Shown here in pieces: positions 55,807 through 63,367 of a stretch of DNA of 64,000 nucleotides. A program made the position numbers and the translations under genes. Positions within the stretch are counted from its first letter, which is position 1. Every line of letters starts with the position of its first letter. The notes under the pieces are model-generated. The model saw only the letters and a program-made list of their open reading frames with translations. It did no database searches and was not told the DNA's origin. The DNA comes from Sporosarcina sp. PTS2304 (lineage in GTDB: Bacteria > Bacillota > Bacilli > Bacillales_A > Planococcaceae), in contig NZ_CP031230.1 in NCBI RefSeq assembly GCF_003351785.1, forward strand, positions 3,431,831 through 3,495,830. Reading direction: 5' to 3'.

Positions 55807-55914
55807 GGGGAAATAAGCAGTTGAAGACCGCTGACGGCACGCCGTATGCGATGAAAGTCGCCTGTACGGTGTAGGCCCTGTCGAAAACTACGGATCGTAG
55901 TATAAGAGGGGAAT
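55807..55914 (+). ncRNA. Cassette M: free group II intron 3' half
   Basis: Leader at 55807-55817 followed by C. DV CGCCGTA/TACGGTG; DVI with CCCT/AGGG and a compensated CTACG/CGTAG inner stem. It ends AAT before AGC 55915. Confidence 0.87.
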
Positions 55915-57138
55915 AGCGAACAACAACTAGAAGCAGTAGCAATTAAGAACTTCATTAAATCATTTGATGTTGAGTTAGCATTTGCAGACGTGGAAACGCT
56001 TACAAATTGGGGTCCTAGAGTGACGGGTACGCAAGCTGAGCAACAGACGCTCGACTATATCAAAGAAACTTTACAGGACTACGGTTATGAAGTGGCACGT
56101 CAGGAATTTGATCTTCCAGCAGTGAAAGCATCAGAATTCACAGTTGGCGGCAGTTCTATCGCAAGTGCAGTAGCACGAAATTCAGTTACTACAGAGGAAG
56201 CTGGTGTAACAGCAGAGTTATTTTTCGCTGAATTTGGAGAAAAAACTGATTTCACTGCGGAAGCAAGTGGAAAAATCGCATTGATTGCTAGAGGAGGAGG
56301 CGTGACGTTTCAAGATAAAGTAAATCATGCACAAGAAGCCGGTGCTGTAGGTGTAATTATTTATGACAATGCAGAAAAGGAAGAGCCACTGAGTTATAGT
56401 GCTACATCGGAAATTCCAGCAATAGGTATTACAAAGGCACAAGGCGAATCACTTAAGGAATCTTTAGGTGAGGCGAAAATCATAATTAATGTGGTGGAAC
56501 AAAGAACTTCATCCAATATTATTGCGAAAAAGTATCCGGAAAATAGCAATATGGATAATGAAATAGTTTATATTACCGCGCATGTCGATAGTGTACCGGG
56601 AGCACCAGGTGCAAATGATAATGCTACAGGTACAGCAGCTGCACTCGAAATGGCTAGAGTACTAAAAGATCAACCGTTAGATAAGGAATTGCGAATTGTA
56701 TTTGTCGGAGCGGAAGAGATTGGATTAGTGGGCTCAAGATACTATGCGAATTCATTGAGTGAAGAAGAAAGAACGCGCAGTATCGCGAACTTCAATATGG
56801 ATATGGTCGCAACAGCGTGGGAAAATGCAACTGCAATTTACACGAATACAGTAAGTGGTGAGGCTAATTTAGTTACTGAATCTGCAAACAAAGTAGCAAA
56901 GATTATCGGTACACCATCCGAACTCGTTCTATTTAAACGTGGGTCATCCGATCATGTCGCTTTTGACGAAGTGGGTATTCCAGCTGCAAACTTCATCAGA
57001 AGAGAGCCAGGAACACACAATCTAGAACCTTATTATCATAATGAAAATGATGTGATGCAATATGTGAGTAAAGAGCGACTGAAAGAAATGATCGATTTGG
57101 TCGGTGGAGCGGTTTATAGCGTTGTGAGAGAAAAGTAA
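55915..57138 (+). CDS. Cassette M exon: M28-family zinc aminopeptidase with PA domain
   Basis: AGC GAA CAA CAA opens a 407-residue frame with no signal peptide; the first ATG-like start inside it would cut into the enzyme. Residues 25-70 and 195-400 form the M28 fold, with zinc ligands visible in TAHVDS (His), GANDNATG (Asp), GAEEIG (Glu pair), FNMDMV (Asp) and SSDHVAF (His). A PA domain is inserted (about 85-190, IALIARGGGVTFQDKV). All ligands are intact, so it should be a working aminopeptidase. M28 enzymes with PA domains are normally secreted; here the secretion signal would come from the spliced donor. Confidence 0.85.
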   Translation, partial: SEQQLEAVAIKNFIKSFDVELAFADVETLTNWGPRVTGTQAEQQTLDYIKETLQDYGYEVARQEFDLPAVKASEFTVGGSSIASAVARNSVTTEEAGVTAELFFAEFGEKTDFTAEASGKIALIARGGGVTFQDKVNHAQEAGAVGVIIYDNAEKEEPLSYSATSEIPAIGITKAQGESLKESLGEAKIIINVVEQRTSSNIIAKKYPENSNMDNEIVYITAHVDSVPGAPGANDNATGTAAALEMARVLKDQPLDKELRIVFVGAEEIGLVGSRYYANSLSEEERTRSIANFNMDMVATAWENATAIYTNTVSGEANLVTESANKVAKIIGTPSELVLFKRGSSDHVAFDEVGIPAANFIRREPGTHNLEPYYHNENDVMQYVSKERLKEMIDLVGGAVYSVVREK

Positions 57139-57154
57139 GAGAAATTATAATGAT

Positions 57155-57195
57155 AAGAAGTCTTCTGATCATGTAAACGATCAGAAGACTTCTTG
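57155..57195 (+). terminator. Terminator of cassette M
   Basis: AGAAGTCTTCTGATC pairs with GATCAGAAGACTTCT, followed by a short T tail. Confidence 0.8.
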
Positions 57196-57377
57196 TTGTG
57201 CTATTGGAGAAAATTGTCTAGTACATAGCTTGTTTTTACATCACGTAACTGTTGTACATGCGGTGATGCACATATGAAGAAATATAATAAAATCAGAACT
57301 ACTTACTGTTTACTTAAAATCTATATAAGTATCGATTTATCTCACAGGTACTCTTTCCGAAAGAATATAATAAGAAC

Positions 57378-58550
57378 TTAAACTTCTTCCGCTAGCTTCT
57401 CCAAAAACCGTTCCAAACCGTCCATACCCTTCACCAATTCCTCCATAGACTGCGCATAAGAAATTCGTAAATATCCTTCACCATACGAAGAGAACGCGCT
57501 TCCAGGAATGACCGCCACATTCTCTTCTTCAAGCATACGAGCGGAAAATTCCTCAGAACTTAGTCCGGTATTTTTAATAGAAGGGAAAATGTAAAAAGCC
57601 CCCTCAGGTTTTGTCACGTCAAGACCCATTTCTTTTATACGTGAGTACACAAAGTCTCTTCTTTTCTTATAATCATCTTTCATCATGACAACATCTTTAT
57701 GATCTGCGCCTTGTCTTAAAGCTTCAATCGCAGCATATTGACTGATGGAAGGGGCGCAAATTGCGTTAAATGAATGTACCGCATAAAATTGATCCACTAG
57801 ATAAGCGGGTGCGAAAGCAAAACCAATTCTCCAACCAGTCATCGCGTGGGATTTTGACAGACCGTTAATGATAATGGTTTGATCTTTGATTCCCGGTACT
57901 GCACCGATTGAAAAGTGCTTGCTTTCATACACTAATTCACTATAGATTTCATCAGAAATAATAAAAATGTCTTTTCCGCGTAGCAGTTCACCAATTTCCA
58001 TCACTTCTTCTTTTGACAAAGTTGTACCAGTTGGGTTGCTTGGGTAAGGTAGTAGAACACAACGAGTGTTTTCTGTAATTTTCTCTTCTATCATAGAAGC
58101 AGTCATTTTAAAGTTAGTTTCAGTTGTGTCTACGTAAACGGTTTTTGCGTTACACATTTTAATTAAAGGCTCGTAACCGACGAACACTGGAGCGGGCATA
58201 ATAACTTCCGAACCTTCATCGAGTATCGTCCGTAATACAATATCCAACGCTTCACTTGCGCCTACTGTGACGATAATCTCGTTTTCAGGATCGTATTTTA
58301 GTCCATAAAGTTTCTCTACATAATCGCAAGCAGCTTCACGAAGTTCATAGACTCCAGCTGTTTCAGTGTAATCAGTATGGTTGTCATGGATAGCTTTAAT
58401 CGCTGCTTCTTTTATAAAGTCAGGTGTAGGAAAGTTAGGTTGTCCAAAAGTCATATTCACCGTATCAGACGATTTATCAATCATATTTGAGATCTTGCGT
58501 ATTCCTGAGATTTCGATGTTTTTTACGTTTTTATTTAGTAAGTGTTTCAT
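57378..58550 (-). CDS. PLP-dependent aminotransferase, class I/II (PatA/AspC-like)
   Basis: The 390-residue protein has the fold-type I layout: N-terminal NMTFGQPNFPTPDFI, substrate-loop YTETAGVYELR, PYPSNPTG, SDEIYSELVY, and the PLP lysine in NGLSKSHAMTGWRIGF. The C-terminus has GEGYLRISYAQS with the substrate-binding Arg. The reaction is transfer of an amino group to a 2-oxo acid; the substrate is not defined by sequence. It is 24 bases downstream of the IclR gene on the same strand and probably forms an operon with it. Start ATG 58550 follows AGAGAGGAAGAT. Confidence 0.92.
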   Translation of the reverse strand: MKHLLNKNVKNIEISGIRKISNMIDKSSDTVNMTFGQPNFPTPDFIKEAAIKAIHDNHTDYTETAGVYELREAACDYVEKLYGLKYDPENEIIVTVGASEALDIVLRTILDEGSEVIMPAPVFVGYEPLIKMCNAKTVYVDTTETNFKMTASMIEEKITENTRCVLLPYPSNPTGTTLSKEEVMEIGELLRGKDIFIISDEIYSELVYESKHFSIGAVPGIKDQTIIINGLSKSHAMTGWRIGFAFAPAYLVDQFYAVHSFNAICAPSISQYAAIEALRQGADHKDVVMMKDDYKKRRDFVYSRIKEMGLDVTKPEGAFYIFPSIKNTGLSSEEFSARMLEEENVAVIPGSAFSSYGEGYLRISYAQSMEELVKGMDGLERFLEKLAEEV

Positions 58551-58574
58551 ATTGGTATCTTCCTCTCTCTACAT

Positions 58575-59309
58575 CTACTTTTGATAGCCCATTTTCCAAG
58601 AAATTTTGTTTACTGTATTGGTGACTTCACTAATGACTTGATCTTTCTTTTCTTTAGTCATTGTAGAACTTTTAATCTTCACATTCACTGCACCCACAAT
58701 ATCCCCATAATGACTTAAGACTGGCGCCGCGACTGTAGTGATGCCATCATTACTATCTTCGCCAATTGCAAAACCATCCTGCTTGATTTTATTTAACTGC
58801 GTAGTAAAATCATTTCTCGCATTTTCTGGAATGAAATTTTGAAGAATTTCTTCTATTACGTCACTTTCCATATGCGCTAACATAGTTAAATTAGCTTGAC
58901 CTTCATGTAGCGATATTCGCAAACCTAGTTTGTCATGGGCAAGAATTGTTTGATTGGTGCAGTCAATCCGTTCAATAATGATAGATTCTGAACCAATGGG
59001 CTTCCGTAAATAGACACTAGCTTCTACGTTTTTCATTAACTGTTCTAAATCTGGTCGTACTATGCTGACATAATCCATGGTGTCATACATCTTCAAACCG
59101 TACTCCAACCAGGTGATGCCGAGACCGTATAACTTTCGCTCTTTATCCTGCTGTATTAATTCATGTTTTATCATGGCATTTAGTATGCGATGAATGGAAC
59201 TAACAGGAATATCACATTGTTTGGAAAGCTCAGTAATCGAAAAAAAACGATTGGGTTCACTGGAAATAAAACAATCGATTATTTTCATCGCTCGAGTAAT
59301 TGTCTGCAT
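58575..59309 (-). CDS. IclR-family transcriptional regulator
   Basis: The start is ATG 59309, after AAAGGCGAG on this strand, giving 245 residues; upstream ATGs lack a site. The N-terminal winged helix-turn-helix (MQTITRAMKIIDCF, FFSITELSKQCDIPVSSIHRILN) and the C-terminal effector domain (QANLTMLAHM, GEDSNDGITTVAAPV, GDIVGAVNVKI) are typical. It is divergent from the dimethylargininase-TRAP operon and likely controls both units. Confidence 0.93.
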   Translation of the reverse strand: MQTITRAMKIIDCFISSEPNRFFSITELSKQCDIPVSSIHRILNAMIKHELIQQDKERKLYGLGITWLEYGLKMYDTMDYVSIVRPDLEQLMKNVEASVYLRKPIGSESIIIERIDCTNQTILAHDKLGLRISLHEGQANLTMLAHMESDVIEEILQNFIPENARNDFTTQLNKIKQDGFAIGEDSNDGITTVAAPVLSHYGDIVGAVNVKIKSSTMTKEKKDQVISEVTNTVNKISWKMGYQK

Positions 59310-59421
59310 AAGCCACTCGCCTTTCTTTGCGCTAAAATTTTGGAACGAAAGGATATTCAGAACGTCCAGGTGAAAAGTATATTTGTAAAAAAGGCAATCT
59401 GACATTACTGAAAATTGTGTA

Positions 59422-59449
59422 TTGACATTCCATTCAGTTTTATTATAAT
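59422..59449 (+). promoter_or_regulatory. Promoter of the dimethylargininase-TRAP operon
   Basis: TTGACA (59422-59427), 16 bases, TATAAT (59444-59449) is close to the SigA consensus. It lies between the divergent IclR gene and the operon, where an IclR operator is expected. Confidence 0.8.
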
Positions 59450-59620
59450 AGAATTATGTCCCGATAACAACAAAAACTTTCCGAAGAGTGGAAGAGTTTT
59501 TCTTCAAGTGGATGTTTTAGTGTAGTGAGACAACTTTTACTTGTTGATTGGTAGTCAGAGGACTTGTATTTGAAAACGGTTACATTTGAATATCTATTAA
59601 AATTTTAGGAGGAACACAAC

Positions 59621-60385
59621 ATGTTATTTAAACAAACAATTGTAAAAAAGCCGGGAGAAAGCTATTTGAATGGATTGACGACTTCAGATTTAGGAGAACC
59701 CGAATTCGATAAGCTTCTTCAACAACATGAACAATATGTAAAAGCTCTTAAACGTTGTGGAGTTGCAGTGCACGAATTGGAACCGAGTGAGGAGTTTCCG
59801 GATTCGTGTTTCGTAGAAGATGCGGCAGTACTAGTTCCTGAATTTGCAGTTATTACAAATCCTGGAGCAGAGTCACGTAACAAAGAAATCATCGAAATTG
59901 AACAAGTATTAAAGAATTATTATGATGAGTTCCGTTATATTCAAGCACCTGGCACGTTAGATGGCGGGGATGTTATGCAAATTGATAAAAACTTCTATAT
60001 TGGTATTTCCGATCGGACAAATCAAGAAGGAGCGGATCAGCTTAAGAAGATTCTTGAAGATGCAGGATATCATGCCACAATCATGACGTTAGAAGAGTTC
60101 TTCCATTTGAAAACAGGGATTACATTCCTCGGAAATAATACAGTAGTTGCAGCAGGTGAATTTATCGATCATCCCGCATTTGCTGAATATAAAAAAATTA
60201 TTGTCCCTGCTGAAGAAGAATATACAGCAAATACGATTCGTGTGAATGACCATGTAATTGTTCCAGCAGGTTTTCCGAAGACAAAACATAAAATAGAAGA
60301 AGCAGGATTTAGTGTAATTGAAGTAGAAGTGTCAGAATTTCAGAAACATGATGGCGGCTTAAGTTGCTTGTCACTACGTTTTTAA
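59621..60385 (+). CDS. Dimethylargininase (DDAH)-family amidinotransferase
   Basis: The 254 residues match the DDAH family, which hydrolyses N,N-dimethylarginine to citrulline and dimethylamine. Substrate loop PDSCFVEDAAV, LDGGDVM, catalytic His in FHLKTGITFLG and catalytic Cys in GGLSCLSLRF at the C-terminus are all present. ATG 59621 follows TAGGAGGAA. It leads an operon with a TRAP transporter, suggesting uptake and breakdown of a guanidino or related compound. Close relatives act on other guanidino substrates, so the exact substrate is open. Confidence 0.9.
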   Translation: MLFKQTIVKKPGESYLNGLTTSDLGEPEFDKLLQQHEQYVKALKRCGVAVHELEPSEEFPDSCFVEDAAVLVPEFAVITNPGAESRNKEIIEIEQVLKNYYDEFRYIQAPGTLDGGDVMQIDKNFYIGISDRTNQEGADQLKKILEDAGYHATIMTLEEFFHLKTGITFLGNNTVVAAGEFIDHPAFAEYKKIIVPAEEEYTANTIRVNDHVIVPAGFPKTKHKIEEAGFSVIEVEVSEFQKHDGGLSCLSLRF

Positions 60386-60442
60386 TGAACTATGTAGTCT
60401 AGTTTTTGTTCCATACTTACAGAAAAAACAGGAGGTAATTGT

Positions 60443-61480
60443 ATGAAGAACAAATGGTTATTGATAGCAATGTCAGCGCTTATAGTTGTTTTTCTATCTG
60501 CTTGTTCGGGAGATAGCGACAATTCTGCTACAGGTGAAGAAGGGAAAGGTGGGAAAGATACGTATACATTAAAGTTCCCACACATCGTTCCGACAGATCA
60601 TCCAGCTCATAAAGCTGCTCTTGTATTTAAAGAAGAAGTTGAAGAGAAATCAGACGGTAGAGTAAAAGTAGAAGTATTTGCGAATGGCGAGTTATATGGC
60701 TCGGACCGTGAAATTATTGAAGCTATCCAACTTGGCAATGCAGATGTCAGCATGGTGGGAACACCATCACTAGGTACTTTCGATGAACGTTTTTATGTAC
60801 TAGATCTACCATTCTTATTCGCCACTAAAGAAGAACCTAGAGAAGCACTGGCAGGAGATTTAGGAAAAGAACTGTCTGAAGGTTTAGGAGATATCAATCT
60901 AAAAGGCCTTGGATATGGTTACGATGGATTTAGACATGTTTTGAATAATAAAAGACCGATTACGAAACCAGAAGATATGAAAGGTTTAAAGATTCGGGTA
61001 CAAGAGTCTGAAATTCAACAAGACATTTTCAATACTCTTGGTGCGAATGCTTCTCCACTGGCATTTGGCGAGCTATACAGTGCATTACAACAAAAAACGT
61101 ATGATGGCATGGACAACTCTTTATCACTTATCGATTCAAGTAAGTTTTACGAAGTTCAGAAATACTTGACATTAACAAGTCACCAGTACTCAGGTTTAGC
61201 TATTTTGTTCAATAACAAGTTATTTGAGGATATGCCTGCTGATATTCAAGACATTATTATAGAAGCTGGTAAAGATACGGAAGCAGACTACTATCAATTT
61301 GTTGATGAAGATGAAGAATCTATGGCGAATAAGTTCCAAACAGAGAACTTGATAGAAGTTACTGAACTAACACCGGAAGAAAGAGAGAAATTTATCGAAG
61401 TAGTTCAGCCGGTTTATAAGAAGTACGAAGATGTAATCGGTAAAGATTTAATTGATTTAGCAAAAAGTTATAGTAAATAA
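60443..61480 (+). CDS. dctP: TRAP transporter substrate-binding lipoprotein (DctP family)
   Basis: ATG 60443 follows CAGGAGGTAA. The lipoprotein signal has lipobox LSAC (Cys 20). The mature part is a DctP-type binding protein (LKFPHIVPTDHPAHKA, GELYGSDREIIEAIQLGNAD, MKGLKIRVQES, LGANASPLAFGELYSALQQ); the conserved Arg of the family is in KIRVQ. It binds an organic acid or amino-acid-like ligand outside the membrane and feeds the DctQM permease encoded next. Confidence 0.94.
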   Translation: MKNKWLLIAMSALIVVFLSACSGDSDNSATGEEGKGGKDTYTLKFPHIVPTDHPAHKAALVFKEEVEEKSDGRVKVEVFANGELYGSDREIIEAIQLGNADVSMVGTPSLGTFDERFYVLDLPFLFATKEEPREALAGDLGKELSEGLGDINLKGLGYGYDGFRHVLNNKRPITKPEDMKGLKIRVQESEIQQDIFNTLGANASPLAFGELYSALQQKTYDGMDNSLSLIDSSKFYEVQKYLTLTSHQYSGLAILFNNKLFEDMPADIQDIIIEAGKDTEADYYQFVDEDEESMANKFQTENLIEVTELTPEEREKFIEVVQPVYKKYEDVIGKDLIDLAKSYSK

Positions 61481-61484
61481 CAAA

Positions 61485-61516
61485 AAAATAGGAGGCGATC
61501 AGCCTCCTATTTTTTA
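61485..61516 (+). terminator. Intercistronic hairpin between dctP and dctQ
   Basis: AAAATAGGAGGC and GCCTCCTATTTT form a 12-bp stem with TTTTT. It probably lowers transcription into the permease genes so that the binding protein is made in excess. Confidence 0.85.
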
Positions 61517-61553
61517 CATAACTCCTAAAATTGCCTCTGAGGAGGGACTCCCT

Positions 61554-62045
61554 ATGAAATGGAAAGAGTTCATAGACATTAAACTAGAAGAATGGTTACT
61601 TATCATTTCAACGCTTTTTATTGTAGCACTTGTATTTCTTCAAGTACTATCGCGATATGTATTTAATATTTCGGTTGGATGGAGCGCGGAACTGGCACGT
61701 TATATGCTTATTTGGATCACATGGATCAGTATGAGCTACACAATTCGCAAAAATGATCATATTAAAATAACGTTATTTGTAGATAGACTTCCAATGAGTG
61801 TGCAAAAAGTAGTACAAGTAATTGTGATTTTATTGTGGTCTATATTTGCTTTTGTGATGGCTATCGTAGGAACGCAAGTTGTGCAGACCATTAAATTAAT
61901 GGGGCAAAAAACTGCCACAATTGGATTGCCGATGTGGGTAGTATATTTAATCATTCCGATCGGTGGAGTATTAATGCTCATTCGTTTAGTACAACGACTG
62001 TACTTTATTTTCAAGCCTGAGAAAATTGTAGTAAGTGGGGATTGA
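61554..62045 (+). CDS. dctQ: TRAP transporter small permease (DctQ family)
   Basis: The 163-residue protein has four membrane segments, as the family requires. The signature WSAELARYMLIWITWISMSY lies between the second and third. ATG 61554 follows GAGGAGGGACT. It pairs with DctM in the membrane. Its end is 4 bases before the likely start of dctM. Confidence 0.93.
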   Translation: MKWKEFIDIKLEEWLLIISTLFIVALVFLQVLSRYVFNISVGWSAELARYMLIWITWISMSYTIRKNDHIKITLFVDRLPMSVQKVVQVIVILLWSIFAFVMAIVGTQVVQTIKLMGQKTATIGLPMWVVYLIIPIGGVLMLIRLVQRLYFIFKPEKIVVSGD

Positions 62046-62049
62046 TCAT

Positions 62050-63327
62050 ATGACTATGTTAATCTTATTTGGGAGTCTCTTTGTTTTTATAATATTAAGC
62101 GTACCCATTGGTATAGCGATTGGGTTATCTTCCATGTTAGTTATTTTCTTTTCGGACAAAGTAAGTTTGCCGATGCTCATTCAAAAACTCTTCACTTCAC
62201 TCGACTCCTTTCCACTAATGGCTATTCCATTTTTCATGTTAGGTGGCCTATTAATGGGAAAGGGCGGGATTTCGGAGAGGATACTGAACCTCGCTAAACA
62301 GCTTGTCGGTTGGATGGTTGGTGGACTTGCAATGGTCACTGTAGTGGCATGCGCATTTTTTGCTGCATTATCAGGTTCTGGTCCAGCTACTGTAGGTGCG
62401 ATTGGTTCATTCATGATTCCTTCTATGAAAGAAAAAAATTACAATCCTGCTTTTGCTTCCGCTATCACAGCAGCAGCTGGTTGTATTGGTGTTATTATAC
62501 CTCCAAGCATCCCGCTAATACTTTATGGTGTCATCAGTGGTACATCGATTGGGGAGTTATTTAAGGCAGGTATTTTGCCTGGACTTTTAATTGCAGCGAT
62601 TTTAATGTTCGTTTCGTACCGTACTATAAAAAAACAAGGCGATGACATTGTAAAAGAAGAGATTGACATAAGTTTCTCCGCGTTAATGAGATCGATTTGG
62701 GATGCAAAATGGGCTTTGCTTGCTCCTATTATTATTTTAGGAGGGATCTACGGTTCAATTTTCACTCCTACAGAAGCTTCTGTAATTGCAATAATTTATT
62801 CATTCATTATCGGTACATTTGTTCATAAAGAATTGAAATGGAAAGAAATTAAAGAAAGTCTGCTTGAAACAATTAATCTGACAGGCGCAACAATGTATAT
62901 GATCGGAACTTCAATCGCATTTGCTTATTTATTATCAGTCGAACGGATTCCTGTAATTATTGCTGAATCCATCGCTTCGTTTTCAACGAATCCAATTGTC
63001 ATTCTTCTGCTAATTAATTTATTTTTACTTGTTGTAGGTGCATTTGTGGATACAATTCCTGCTCTTGCAATGTTAACGCCTATTCTTTTACCAATCGTAC
63101 AACAAGCAGGCGTGGATCCGGTTCATTTTGGTATTATTATGGTAGTTAACCTTGCAATCGGTTTCATTACTCCTCCTTTTGGTGTGAATTTGTTCATTGC
63201 TGCCAATGTAGGGAAAACACCGCTGGAAGACATTATAAAGAAAATGATCCCAATTATTATGTACGTGGTCGTTGGACTTTTGATCATCACATACTTCCCG
63301 GCTCTTTCACTGGCATTTGCAAAATAA
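62050..63327 (+). CDS. dctM: TRAP transporter large permease (DctM family)
   Basis: The start is taken as ATG 62050 after GTGGGGAT; GTG 62035 would overlap dctQ. The 425 residues hold about 12 membrane segments with the family phrases PIGIAIGLSS, FMLGGLLMGKGGIS, LSGSGPATVGAIGSFMIPSM, GCIGVIIPPSIPLI and GFITPPFGVNLFIA. It is the sodium-coupled transport subunit. Confidence 0.94.
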   Translation: MTMLILFGSLFVFIILSVPIGIAIGLSSMLVIFFSDKVSLPMLIQKLFTSLDSFPLMAIPFFMLGGLLMGKGGISERILNLAKQLVGWMVGGLAMVTVVACAFFAALSGSGPATVGAIGSFMIPSMKEKNYNPAFASAITAAAGCIGVIIPPSIPLILYGVISGTSIGELFKAGILPGLLIAAILMFVSYRTIKKQGDDIVKEEIDISFSALMRSIWDAKWALLAPIIILGGIYGSIFTPTEASVIAIIYSFIIGTFVHKELKWKEIKESLLETINLTGATMYMIGTSIAFAYLLSVERIPVIIAESIASFSTNPIVILLLINLFLLVVGAFVDTIPALAMLTPILLPIVQQAGVDPVHFGIIMVVNLAIGFITPPFGVNLFIAANVGKTPLEDIIKKMIPIIMYVVVGLLIITYFPALSLAFAK

Positions 63328-63367
63328 ATTAAAAGTAATTGGGTACTAACGATGGGAGATGAATAGT

